Shown one piece after another: positions 23,901 to 38,900 of a stretch of DNA of 64,000 nucleotides (positions are counted from its first letter, which is position 1; each line of letters opens with the position of its first letter). The DNA is from Vanilla planifolia (Eukaryota; Streptophyta; Magnoliopsida; Asparagales; Orchidaceae). The position numbers were made by a program, and so were the translations under genes. The notes under the pieces are model-generated. The model was not told where the DNA came from and searched no databases. It worked only from the letters and a program-made list of their open reading frames with translations. The DNA lies in the NCBI GenBank assembly GCA_023846275.1, contig CM043872.1, positions 26,960,670-27,024,669 on the forward strand. The letters are read 5' to 3'.

Positions 23901-26900
23901 TGCACTTCCAGATTCCGTTGAAATAACATGCTTTACGGTGGCATCAGCTCTCCTATTTTGCAACCTCCACGAAGTTAATACTTGTTTAGCTCCAACTGAT
24001 ATAAGCAGAAAAGGCTCATCTTTGCTACAGTGGGAAGCATCAATGATGGCACTACAATCATGGTCAGCCCCAATTGCATAAATCTTTGATGTGAAACATA
24101 TAGATCTTACTGCTGATCCACCGACATGTTCCCCAAGCAATTTAGATTCCCAAAAACTTCCCAGGCTTAAACAATAACAAAGAAAGTTTTCATCATATAG
24201 AAAAATACAAATAACTAAAAACACAGAAATTTGAAGTGTTCTAAGTAAATTCCTTTACTCAGCTGAAGATAAATGGCTAACAGCAAGAAAATACATTTCA
24301 TTGCAGCAAACATAAAATAGCAAAAAAGGAACAGCCATTGTACTAACCTTGTCAATCTAACACTCCCATCTTCACAACCTGTTGCAATTAAAGAATCACA
24401 TCTTTTTCCTTCAGTAGATTGCTGAAGAAACGATATAAAACACAATGTGTGTATCTCTCTTCCATGGTATTGTATGTGCAAAATTCGAGGGTACTGTAGT
24501 CTTTGGTGGGCTGGCTCCCATAACCGATAAACGTGAATGTTACGATCCTAAACATAGTTATGCCTAATTAATTTTAAGAAATTATCATAATGCACAAGCA
24601 AACAATCCTTCATGGCGCATTTTATAAACCAAAAGGATCAAAAGAAACTGAGTGAAAAGTGCTCTAAATTAAATGCTATAAACCTTAACATATGCAAAGC
24701 AGTACTGACATTCAGGAATGACTCCCAGATGATAAGAATATGGCCGCCGCCATCCCCCACAAGGAATTTCCAACATCTGTTGACAGTATACAAAACGCAT
24801 TTAAAAAATTAAAATTCTCAATACAATGTGATTGATAGAATCTAAAGTACCTTTGTTCCATTTGACAGGTTCCAAATCATAAAATCCGCTGATGTGAAAC
24901 CAATTGCATATTCACAGGAATTGGAACTTGTATATAGAGACTGAACTGTAGCCAAATCTTTCACTTGTTTCATTCCAACAAATTCAAACACTTGTAAATT
25001 CTTATCGTATACAAAATAGCATATGCATCCATCACCTCCTGTCTACAAGACAATATTTAGTGCTCCAGTGCACTCTTTACAAGAGAAGTTTATCTGGAAA
25101 CTTACTGTGCATATTTCCACTTGGTAGGCATCTAATGCAGCAATCGTAACACTGGTTACTGTTGAAATTCCATGAGCTCCTTTGAACTGATTAATGGCAG
25201 AAACCGTTTTAACCTTTTCAACAGATTCAGCATTCATCAGATCATCTGACAAGGGATATACAATTAGATTTCCACGTTGATCACCACAAAAAAGAACCTA
25301 CAAGTGAAAATAGCTGCTAAGCAAACCAAAACTACATTGAAGAAAAACACAAAAGAGAAGATGCGTTGACAAGAAGGAACAAGAATAAGATAATCTGTAT
25401 GCAAATCATAATGCAAGAGTCAACTAGCTCCCTTTGAGTTTCTCAATTGGAATCAAAAAGGACTTGCATCCATGAAAATTTTCAAAAATATCAATAGCAA
25501 TATCCACTTATTAAGAAGTTCATATACATGCAATCACAAGAATCAACCAATGCATAAAGATAAACCGAAAACAAAAAACAAAATAAGAAATCATAAAAAT
25601 ATAAACTATTTGACAAAATAAATCAAAGAAAAATAAACAATATAATATTAACTTAATGGGAAATGAATTATAAAAAGCTCAAGATCATCATCCAGCATCA
25701 AATTTGTGATAACAATTAGCCGGTTAAGGTCAATATTCAAAAGTTTTATCGAGTGTATTCCAGTAGCCATCTAAGCATGAGAAGTAAAAAGAAAATTTTC
25801 GAACTTGAATATATCTTTTTGAAAAGAAAGTTCTAATAACCTCATGAGAATAAAAGAACAATTTAAGCAAGCTAAAACATTTCCACACTTCATAAACATA
25901 AATACAATCAAATTGGGACCCCAAAATGAGGAATTTTTAATAATTGTTTGGTTGCTTTGCTTTTGCTTTTTGCATATTTTGCCTGCCATTTTACTATGAT
26001 CCTTGTATAAGTTTGCCACTTGAATATACAAATTTCACATATTGAGTAATTAATCTCTTCTCCAAATTACGGATCACCGAAGGAAAAAATTTATATAATT
26101 CAATAATAACTGAACATAGTTTGTTACTGTTGACACTGATCCAAAAGTAGACATCATGGAAACAGTGAGATCATCCATCTGCACTTATACAGGCTGTGTA
26201 ATGTTTCCAGGAAGAGATTCCTTAAAAATGCATCCTCTCCACCTCCTTTAAATATAGTGTAATAAGTAGTTTCAGCAAGTTATACAGCGACATGCAGTCC
26301 TAGAAAGCTCCTTAAATTTTGAACGCAATTAAAAAAACCATGTCCTTTTCTTGCTAATGAATGAAATCAAATGATAGCGCCTAGCAGTTATAGTGAATAT
26401 GTACAAAAGAACTATATATTACCTCCTCGCTAGCTGATGCATCGACACACATGATTCGTGCACCAAAATAGGAAGCAAAGTCAGCAATAAAAGAAACCTT
26501 TGGATTTGCATAGTTGCCCTCCATGTTATAAGTTAAAGTATTTTCTACTCTCCAAAGCTTTAACGCACCTCTTGGATCAATGGTAAAGAGGTGACTGCAT
26601 TTCCTATAAAAAAGGAATGCACATTACATAAATATCCACTCTGTATGCAGGTAAAGTACATCAACGTTGGACCTTACCCATATCGTAGTGACCTGCTCCA
26701 ATAAATACCTAGAAGTTGCCTCTCCTTTTCTGCTGTCCAAGTAACAGATAATACAACCCGAGAAGTTGATTTTGAGGAGACCAGCTTCATGACCGTTGCA
26801 TTTCCCAATCCATCACCAAGAGCTACCAAATACTCAGAGAAAGGCAATTCACATGAATGTATCAAAATTACATCCATGCAAATAATTGGTGAATCTCTAC

Positions 26901-29900
26901 CGACTTGGGCAATTTGAAACCATCTAACAGACTCAAAATTACAAAGATCAACGTGATATAATAAACCATTATTAGTGGCAACATAGAGTATGTATTCCTG
27001 ACCAAGATATAAGCAACGCACATATTCACTTTTGCTGCAGCATAAAGAAGTGAGCATATGTAAGCAAATCATAAACCATGGATTAGTTAAGTAATTAATA
27101 GATATTTAAAAGGAAAGCAATAATATCATAGAAAATCAACAATGTAAAATTTTCACATTCAAGTCCTAGTGTCTTGATTCCTTTCTCCCCAAAATGTGCC
27201 GAGAAGATAAAACAAGATAATGAAAATGGGATTAAAATGTCTCATCTGTACAAATGAAAAATATTATAAAGCAAACTTAATTTAGGATATACATTTATTG
27301 GTTCATGTTTAAAAATTTCTAAAATCAACGAAGACCCGTCCCATGAAGTTCTAATCTTTTAGTATCTTGGTTCAATTTTGTTACATCTTTCAAAAACCCC
27401 AAATTCAAGATTGCACATTGTTGCAAGATGACTACATTGAATCTTTCATGCTTAAAATAAAACCTTCACCTAAGAAACACAAAACATAACAGTTCATCAA
27501 TTAAAATGAAGTTGTAAAAATTAAAAAAAGTAGTCATTTTGTATGCTGCAAACTTTCATGCAATAAATAACACGCATGAAAAGGAAGGTGTAAAAGTGGG
27601 CCATAAGAGGATGAGTAAAAACCATTCTAGCTTGATCAAGAACATTGAGTACAAGTAAAATTTGATCTAATTATAAATTATAAGTTGAGAATAATATTGA
27701 AATTTTCATATACAATTAATGAGTCATATACACACACACACACATACATATGTTAAACATTTTAGAATATCAGGTGTCTACTTAAATATATATTGAACCT
27801 AGCTTGTGCCCTTTCCCTGAGGTACGATCCTCTTGAACAAGTAGTATCAAAACCAAATTTGATTTAATCGAGATTAAAATTGTGTAATAGAACCAATATG
27901 AAGGGGCAAAGATGATAAGGATAATGCGACGGGGTGGCATCGAAGAGACAGACGGGGAGGACGAAGTGGATGTGGTGTGGCAAACTTGACAATGGAAAAG
28001 ATCAGTTATGGAGTAACTAAACTGACAAGGACAATGGAGAGAATATGACATAATAGGGTTGCCTAAACAACAAAGCCAATGTGGTGTGGCATAGCCTGCA
28101 AGATAATAAAACCAATGTGGTGTGTCAAAGATGACTGTATTGGTTTGAAAGAGCCAACAAAGGGTGGCATAGCTGAAAGAGATGGTTTCTACATTATTTC
28201 AAAGGAAATAGAGCCAATGGTAATGATTCTGGCATATAGATAATGCAGTGTGATAGAGCCAACACTAAACAGAACCAATAATGTGGTAGAGCCAATAAAA
28301 TTGGTTCAACATAACCAATGAGTGGCATAACCAAAAGTAATGATTTGGAAATAAAAATAAGAAGACAACCAACAAAAGCAACAGATCCATTGGTGATAAT
28401 TCTAGCAAAATTGATGGGGCAATAGAGATGATATGGTATAGCAAAGGTGGCGGGAATTGTTGAAACCTTATTTCATTTTCATTGTCTTTCTTTTTCAGAA
28501 TATTTAAGATGCCACTAATAAGAATGTTGTATGAGGTACTCTCACCAAAAGAAGATTTACAATTTCATAATAAAAAGATATTGAGGGGAGATGCAATTTG
28601 CAAATATAATAGAGTACATGTCCATGTTTTCCCATATGCTACATCTGTTATGTTTAGAGAGAGAGAGAGAGAGATGACCTATCCATCAAATCATGCAGCC
28701 TTGTTATTTGTGGAGCTTCAATACTGAAATTTTCGATCATACCATTCACACAATTCAACATCTTTTCATCATTTTTCAGTTCTGTAACTGAAGGGCAATG
28801 CACAAGATGTACTTTAATTGCAGAATCAAATCCAGCCGTAACAAGAAGGGATGAGTTTTGATCATACAAGCATCTCCATATCCCTCTCCCACTGTGCAGT
28901 CAAAATGGTGATCATGGCTATAAAAAGGTCTCTCAGGCTAAAACTGCAACTAACAAAAGAAGAATTTACATCAACTTACGTGTGTTCTTTGAAAGTCAGA
29001 AGCATGTTGCCATTCATATCCCACACACGGCAGGTACAGTCCTCACCTGCTGTGATAATTAGCTGTACAGCATATCAAATATTGACAAATAACAAATGAA
29101 ATAACATTACTGAAAATGGAAACCAAAAAATCTGTGCATATTGAAAAACGTTTCTTGATCAACACACCCATGTCACAAAGTTCAATAAGCATTCTCAAGT
29201 TCTCAAAAAAAATGTTTATTAAAGTTGCTCAATTATTCCCAAGTTTACATACCTACATGACTCCTATATACATGTGCATACGGATACACACCATAAGCAA
29301 TAAACCCATGGCACATGCAAAATTAAATATAAAATTAAAAAAAAACTACAAAACAAAAATGTCAATCTTGAACTTCAGAATGTTTTATAAACACATGAAC
29401 ACTAAATGGTTCAATATATAAGCACAGAAATAGCCGGGACCTCTACATGCCTGTCCATATAGATATCATCTGTAAAATAAGCACAAGAAACAACATAACA
29501 TAAAATAATTGCATAATTAAACCTTACAAAATCAGATACATGGCAGTCCCAAATTCTAGCATTATGACCAAAAAGCACCAGAGTATTTGAGGAATGAACC
29601 CCCAAATTTTCATTTGAACACTGTTTCTGCGTTTCATTGTCACTGAACATCCAGATACGAGCACTGCCTTTAATAAAATCACAACAAACAAACTATTATT
29701 CAATTCCATATCTTATATTCGGCAAATGAGAAAAAGGTAAGAGGCAATCATCAAAGATGAAGTGGGCAACTTACCTCCGATCATCGGAGACGGACGCTAA
29801 CTTAAAACCATCATAAGACCATGCAATACGAAATATTGAACCCTCATGACCAGAAAGTCTGGTCAAATGGATGGGATGAAATTGCTTAAATTCAATATCA

Positions 29901-32900
29901 ATATCCACTAGTAGAGTGCTTTTGTTTATGGAATCCAAAGATGATACCGGAGCATGCAAAACTTGATGATCAAGCCTCCAAACTATAACCTGTGACAGAA
30001 ACATAAAATATTTAATAACATTCAGAAAACCAGATCACAGTGTTAAATAAGACTGATTTAGACAGTGCAAATGTCATGCCCCGCCTAAATTATCACTATA
30101 ATATACTGATAAAATCAGCTAATCAGAGCATAGCAGCATATAATTGAGAACACAACTGTAAAACTAGGCGAGGGTGACGCAAACAAAATAAAACTGTTAC
30201 CTTTATAATCAACAGCAACTTCAATATATGCATACCTGTCACTTGGGAAATCCTGTACAAAAATTACAAAAACCGAAATAACAGATACATTTGTACAAAG
30301 TCCCATACCATCCTAAGCACCCTCTCTCTGTGAATCAGTGGCATGTCCTGTAATGTAAGTAGGGGAAATGAGCTTATAAAGCCCAGTAGGTGAATGCTAT
30401 GGCTACAAGGATATAACATGATGAATATCTAACAACATGCTATAACTCCAATGTAAATATGGCAAAGATAAATCTGAAATCAGCATGCAATGAATCAAGC
30501 AAAGTATGCAATTCATTTCTTCTTCTTTTCAATTTCTTTTTTCCTTATTCATTTTCTTTTTCTTTTCTTGCTGGGTCCCAGACTTTCCCCATGATCCACA
30601 TCCCCCATCCCTATCATATCATATCACATCTCTATGGCATCTATCTCATCTAGAGACCATTGCCCGTAGGCATATCGTGACTGGCCAAACCTATCACGTC
30701 GGACCATCTCCGTATCTCAGCCCTGCACAAAGTGCTAGCCATATACGAGATGTCTCGATCTCTATCACGTCGGACCATCTCCGTATCTCAGCCCTGCACA
30801 AAGTGCTAGCCATATACGAGATGTCTCGATCTCATCATATCCCTCCGCACTCAGCCCTGCACAAAGTACTAGCAATGCGGGGGAGGTCTCTATGCCATCT
30901 CATCATGCCCAACATCCTGTGCTGGTGCTCATATGTCCGGGGACTACTGGGATGCGATCTAGGGTCAATTCTGTTCTTCTTTTCTTTTTTTTTTTACTTT
31001 TCTTTTTAGGGAATTTAACCCTTTAAGAGGCATAATCAATACCTCTACACATTTTCTTTGGCATGCTTTACATTTTACTATACCATAGTATCATATTGCA
31101 AATTCTCATTTCATTTTCATATAATGCCATAATATTTCAAAGCCATGCTTTTATAATAAAATAACAATCACTACTTACATTACTATTTAAATAAATTCAC
31201 CTACCTGAGTTCTTGAGGGTCCTGCCATTCTTTGGCCTCTTCCCCTTCCCCTTCCTCTTCTTCTCATTTATTTCAATTACAGGGTGCTGAAATCGCAAAT
31301 CAATATATTTTTATCAAAATTTGTTTTAAATGCTGCAACATACAGGTAATTGATCTCTGCAGAATGAACATTAAATTACCTGTCAGAGTTTGTTTTCTTC
31401 ACACTTATGCAGCCTTCGCCACTCAACACTTCTTTTCAATTTCTCCCCCCTTTTTAACACGGAGGCTGCCGCCGACCGCTGAACGGTTCAGAAATTTCCC
31501 TTCGGATCAAGCCGACACTCGTATGCAACCCTCCTTTCTCGGCACGGAAAACGAGAAATGGCTGCACCGCAAAAATTCCAAAAATCAAAAAAAAAAACTT
31601 TCCCTTCTACGGTTCGAGGAGAGAGAAACCGCTCGGGAAGAGAGAGAAAATGGCTCGGGACTTACCCGGTTTCCCTCCTCGCTGAGAAATCCTGAAATCG
31701 CCGCCGCCGGACTTCCGATTTTTCGTCGGGACGAAGGCTGCTGCGGGAACGGGACGGAGACTGCTCTTTTTCTCCGCTGCTCGGCACGAAGGATCCTTAA
31801 CCCTTTTTTTTTCTCTCGGGGTCGGGGCGTACGAGCGCACGCAGCGACACGCGGCGACACGCGGATCGCCTCACGTCCGACACCCGTGCGTTTTTTTTTT
31901 TCTTTTCTTTTTTTTTCTTTTCCAGGATATTACAGCAAACCCATGCAAAGCTCCTGTTCAAGGAAATGCAGGGTATAGTTGATTTTCATATTTACTTGCA
32001 TTGCCTTGCCACAAAATACAATGTTTGACCATCAGGGGATTGAAGCAAGAGTTTCCGGAGAATGACAAGATTTACTCATTAATGAACAAAAGATGGGCAT
32101 GTTAGACATCTAGGAAGTGACAATAAGGACGTGAGCTGAGGATGAGCACACAAAGCTTAGGGGTTCTACAGCCTTTACGGAGACATTAGGCATGGATGGC
32201 AAAATTTGGGTTGCATGATTAACTGATCATAGGAGACTACAATTATTCAACAGGAATAGATAATTCATGCTTTTTGAAATCCAAGAAGGTCAGGGATGAG
32301 AATATTATTTGAGCTTGACCCTATGGGTGAAAAGGAGGTTGTGGATGGAGTTGAAAGAGGTGGATAGAACCTTATCACCAGATTTCTAAATAGACATCTT
32401 AACAATATCTATAAATGAGCCATCTAGGCCTCGAGCACCAATTTGCCGATCTATCTAATAATACAAAACAAAACAAAGTGCAAAAGGGCCACCTAGTTTC
32501 TTCATCTTTTGACAATAAAATACACAGCTAAATAGTGGCATCATCCAAAAGTAGGAAGGCAATAGTACCACTTGCGAGTCAATGGGCTCAAAACATTAAG
32601 GAAGGTAATCAAAACCTCTGGAAGTGAGAAGAGGAAGCTTTAGCAGTCATTCATCTAATCATATTAGCAAATAACTCAGGGTATTTATTTGGATCACTTG
32701 TAGGTTTTTACAATGCTATGGATCAAAATCGAGCACCTAGTATGGCTTCAACAATCCTTGGCCAGCAAACATCCTCACACTTCTACCACAACACCTCTAC
32801 TTCTAATCAAAAATAGACTTATTGTGTCAATCATATCATCTCACGAGTAAACAATCTTCTTGGGTTTGCTCTTTCGTTACCTCAAGACATTGTTCAAACA

Positions 32901-35900
32901 AGACACTTGGTGTTATGGCTTCTCCCTTCAAACAATTTGTAACTCTTTAAGACCTCTCAAGATTTCAATCTCATCTACTCCCTAAACTTCCTTAGCATCC
33001 ATGTCTTAAAACAATCCCTTGAGCACATGCCATCTTATTTGAGAATTCAAGTTTCTTAAATATTAAAAACTTAAACCGACCAAATATCCTAGTCATCCCC
33101 TCAAGAATCCTCAAGCAACTTCAATCCTCAATAGAAAAATAAGAGAACTAAATCTTCCTAGCTCCAAACTAAACCACTTAGTTGTTGATGGCATATGCCC
33201 TTTCCTCTTGAATCAAAAAGTGTTTTTGGATTCTCTTCTTTTGGTTGTCACCTTCTCCAAGATGATATCTTCAATAAATTGATTTTGTACTTCCATCCTC
33301 AAGCCAACCATCATAGCAAACACCACACATGGTTCTTCATTCAACATGAAGAGCTGAACTTATTTCAAGTGCTCGATATTAACCAACAAAAAAATCTCTA
33401 TGTACATTGGAAGCCCAAGCAGATAAGCATTGTCACCGATCTTCTTAATGGTTTTGTAATAGCCAATATTATATCAACTTCAACTTTTTCCCTTCACCCT
33501 TCAAGCACTCTATCATTTTAGAGCCATAAAACACCACTTACCTCAACAATACATTCAAAATGATGCATGTCATGTCATTCCTTGCACTTCTTCAAGGATA
33601 TTATCACTTGTTGATTAATAGCCAAATGAATAGTTCAGATATTCTCAAAGAATTTAGACAATTATAGATTTGTCAACTTTGCATTACAAATCAATTAAAA
33701 TCTATAGTATAAATAGTAAACAAACCTCAAAATGGCATAAATCCATTGTTAGCTCTATTATGAAGTAATTCAAACCCTTGTAAATGATGCAAGATTACCT
33801 AACTAATGACCTCTATCTAACCATAATTTTGTAGGTGAAAAGTTGTACTCTTCAACGTCATATTTATCGAGCAAATCATACACAAAAATCCATCAAAAAA
33901 CTAGTAGCCTTACCAGAAGTGCACCTCCATGTTGGAAGAATAAGCTTGCTTCTTCAAACCACAGAGATAGTTGTGGCCTTATCTCGTCCCTCGTCCTCCA
34001 CCATCCAAACCCCCAACATCCCCATGGGCTCATCAAGATGCTCAACCATGATTTGCTATATACTAAAACTAGCATAGAAAACCCATGCCTCTTGTTAAAA
34101 ACTTTAGTGACATCACATATTACACATGTTTGAAAAACTTTTTGAACATACAAGTTAATCTAAGTGCAATAAACATGCTTTTGCAAATCATTTTGGTCAA
34201 CATTAACCATTACCTTCGATAAATAAGCTTCATAAACTAATCTTAATTTATCTCCCTCTAAAATACTTACTATCCATAATAGAGTAGCGTGCCCCATAAA
34301 TAGAATTATGATGATTTTCAAACCTCTTAATCCTTTATGATATCCTTAAAATCAATGTTCACAACACACACCATCACATACTCCTTATGTTCTTCTAGTT
34401 GAACTTACATTATAGCACACAACCTACTAACAAGAGATCTCAAGAGCATGTTGGCAAATTTGTTCTAATCTCCCTTCCTATGCCTAAACATGATATCATA
34501 TTGCAACAAAATAAGGTATCCACTTCATGTGTCAACCTTACTAGATCTTCCTCTATGTTTACAAGCACTAGACTTAATGATTAGAGTAGATAATCATTTC
34601 TTTTCAAAGAAAATAAAATCACCAATGCTTAATGACTTGGGAGTATTGCTAACCACTCCTTATCATACATTAGGTATTTCCTTTAAACCCCTTGAAATAG
34701 CTTAGAGTAATATGCCAAAAATCATCTTTGTTGCATAATCATGGCATATATCCTCATGCATCTAACTCTATCTCAAATGGCTACCTCAAATCAATTAATG
34801 CAAGTAGTGGCATCTCACAAATTTTCTTCTTCAATTAAGAGAAAGGCTTCCCCTACACTTTCTTCCACTTGAAAACGTTGACTCGAGTCATTGGTATGGA
34901 AATCTCAAAGAAATATCTAATAAACTTTCAGAAGTATTGACATACCCCTAAAAAGCTATTGACCTTCATAAAATTCCTAGTTTTTGCCACTCATGTAAGG
35001 TTTCAATTTTATTTGTATCAATCATCATCTCTCAATTCCCTCCATGAATCATATATAGATCAAACTGGTCAACCAGAATTAGCACTTCTTTGGGTTCAAC
35101 TTAAATTGATGCTATTGTAGTGGCTCAAAGGCCTTTATGCAACCTCTTTGACACGTTGACTATGGGTCTAGTTGTCATCTTGATACACCCAAGTGTGAAG
35201 ATATCATTAATTAACCAGAAAAATGTTGTTAGTGTGTTGCACAGCCCAAATGGCATACAAGCTACTCGTACGATCTTTAACAAGTCTTAAACGCCATCTA
35301 CAACTTGTCCTTGTGGATGCAAGCTTGATGGTTCCTCGCTACAAGTCAAACTTGGTGAATACCTTTGCATACCATAAGTGATCAAAGAGCTCATCAATCC
35401 TAAGTAATGTATTATTATTAAAGGCAAGCTTATTGACTGCACAATTTTCAATGCATATCCTCCATCTCTTATTGTTCTTCAAAAAAATCACAACAAATGA
35501 AACACATGATATGCAACAATGCTCCACTCTCAAACAACCATCCACCCATTTGCAGATTTCATCATTCTCGATGACTAAGTGTTGACATATCATGATACTT
35601 GATAATGATAAGTCAAACACGACACTAATCTTATGCTCCACACTTCTTCATAATAACCTTCATGGCTCAATGAAGTGTCCAGAAGTACTTCACCAGCTAG
35701 TTCATGACCAAACCTTGAGAGGGTATGACCCTTCCATCCGTACAAGTAATAGGACAATGCTTTAACAAGCTCGAGGCCTAATCACCTATTCAACAGACAA
35801 CCATTATAGCGACTATTTGAAGACCCTAATCTTTGTTCACAAGGTAGTTGATCCATCGATAACTCTACACTCAAATGAAGCAAATAGCAACTTTGTCTCT

Positions 35901-38900
35901 TAAATAAGGGGCTTCAAGCATCATCTAACAAATATCAAGATAAGATTTTATGCATAACCTCATAGTTATACTCTTTGATGATAATAAACAAGCATTTGCA
36001 TTGTTTCCGTATTCCGATCGTTATATTCTTTTGGATCTATCTTAGAGAATAAAGATATGGGTAAAGGATTTTCATAAGACCCAATCGTTAAACAAGACTT
36101 GTCAAGATATGATACTTCTAACCACTCAAGTCAATAATGACTCTGATTAACATTTGCTTCACTCACAAAAAAATGAGTATCTTTCAAGTTTTCTAAACTT
36201 CCACTCCGGTCTTACCATCCTCTTTTGGTCAATCCATTAGCGATACACTCACCTCAATCGTCTATAAAGTGTGAAGAACTTGTACATGCTCTATGACAGT
36301 CATTATCTTTTTTTATCTTAGTTTTTATTAAAATTCTTGGGTTACAATTTTGAATGAAACTTTTAGCACCTATCTTTGATGTTAACATTGTCTTTTAATA
36401 GTCACAATGCTTATCATATGCAACAAATGGAATCGACATGCTTAAGCTCTTGTCCTTCTTAAATGAATACTACCCATCTTTTTGTTCTTCCCCCATTTCT
36501 TAAAGACAATGGCATCACTCACAAGGACAACTATCATCTTGCTTGTCAACCTTACTCTTCTTCTCTATCATAATCAAACAGAATATGTCAGACAAAGAAA
36601 GGTAAAGGGGAACAGCCCAAGCCCTATTGGGATCAACAAATACGACATTGAGGTGAATTTTCTTATCATCAACACACCATCAACTGTGACTTCAAAGTGC
36701 CACTACCTGTCATCAAAACTCAATGGCATACTCCTACAATGCACATCATTGCTGACGTCGCAACTTGCCATTTGTGTCGTTTCTCCTCAAGATGCGTCAT
36801 AAGGTAAACTTTATAAAATATTACCTTATTAAAATTACTCCACAAGACCACATGAAATGTCTCACCAAGCCAATGCATGGCTCATTAACTTCAAAAAAGC
36901 AAACTTATTGATGGAAAAGTATCCATGGAATGAAAAAATATAACTCTAGTTGATTGATCCATTTGTCAAGTTTCTTGGCATTTGCATCACCGACATAAGT
37001 TGATAGATCAAAATTAGCCTCAATTTTGGAAGGGCCTTGACAACTATCAAAGTACTAGGAAATGAGGTTAACATTGTCCATGTCTTCCTCACTTATCCTA
37101 CAACAAGCTAGGATTAAACCTGATTTCATCTAGTCATATCGGTCATGTGCAGTCATGAGAAAGATGCCTTCTATCAACCAATTCATTAGCAATACAACAA
37201 ATGTTGGTTGTTACTTTAAAACAATCAATGTTAAAATCTACGCTTGCTGCACCAGCAGTGCAACCTGCTACTCGATCTATTGGATTCTTTCTTGCACCAT
37301 GATAGTTTTCAATTTTCTTCTCAGCTCGCTCTTCAATTGTCAAAGGGGTAAGTCCTCAATCTCCCTATAATCTTATGGCCCCTATCATGCAAAATTTGAT
37401 TGCTTTGTTACCCAAAATATGATTTGTCTATGCCTCAAATGTTATTCTATCTAAAACCAATACAAGAAAGGAATAAAAGGACCACAAAATTTCTTCATGC
37501 TCTTTCAAAGATAAAGAACACAGCTGAATGTTGGCACCATTTACATGGAGGCAACAATACCTCTCAAGTATCGATGGACCCAAAACATGAAAGGTGGTGT
37601 GCAAAACCTCAAGATTTAGGAAGAAAAGCTACAACAATCAATCACAGCACCAGTTGGAGCTAATCCTAATAAAAAAAATCATGACACATCTACAATCACA
37701 AGTGCACTCCTAAGAATGCACCTATGCTTAATACTTGGATCAAAAATCTTGAGCAAGTGAAAATCATCGGATCTCAACCATTGCACCACTAGTAGTGACT
37801 CACAATGGGCCTACAATGTCAACAACATCATACCATTAGAAAGTGATCTTCTTGGGTTTAGTGATATGGCTACCCTTGAGCTTTAATTCCTAAAAGCAAC
37901 TCAATCAACTGACTTCCCCCTCAAGACATTTCATAACTCAAGACCTCTCGATGCATCATCTTGACTATCAATCCTACCATCCCTAATATTCCCTTGGCAT
38001 CTAAACCTTAATCAATCACTCCATCTTTATTCATCACTCTTTTGGGATGTTGTTCCTAACTTGAGATGTAGGTGACAATATTCTCATTTGAAGTGATATA
38101 CAAGTTAAACTAAGAATAACCTTCAAAAGAAATTTGCTATCAAGGATTTAAGACATCCAAAATATTTTTTTGAAATCAAGTTTGCATATAATACAGATGT
38201 TGTCTCTCTTTAACAAAAGAAATGCACCATAAAACCGCTAAAGAAAACCTAACATCTTGTATGCAAATGAGCTAACTCTCCTATAAAAACTTTAAACAAT
38301 TCCAATGATAAGAAAATCATCAAGAATTGTTACATTATTTATGTTTGGTTGCAAAGCTCATCAACCCAACTATCACCCGAGTTGAAATTTTCTTCTTTTG
38401 CTGTAGTGGAAGGTCAACATATACAAAATTCCAAGAAGCATGGAAAGATATTTTAAGAACGATAAGATATGTAAACAAATCTCTAAGAAAAAATCTTGTA
38501 TCAGAAACATTACTTACAAATTAAAGCTTATTTTAATGCTAACCATATTGGATCTATAGAAGATCAAAACTCTAATTCTAGATATTGTGTTTTTTATGGG
38601 ACAAAATCTTACATTACAGAGAACTGAAAAACAAATAATTGTTTCTAAATCTGATACTAAAGCCAAATATAGAAAAAAACACATTTTGTTTGTAATATAA
38701 CATGGATAAAAAATCTTACCAAAAAATTCAGTTTCCTTGTTACTCAAACAATGAATCTTAAGCATGACAACCAAGTAAACATTGATATTGCAAATTATCC
38801 TGTTTTTTTATGAAAAGATAAAGCATATTGACGTACACTACAATGTCATTAAAGTTATCATTTATCAAAAACAATCATCAACTGTCATGTATCTAGTAAA

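Noticed and set aside
30506..31978. Long plus-strand frames, including one of 248 codons, and opposite-strand frames rich in Arg/Ser
   Set aside because: They lie within the solo LTR (30072-31934) and its GC-rich end; no domain and no splice context.
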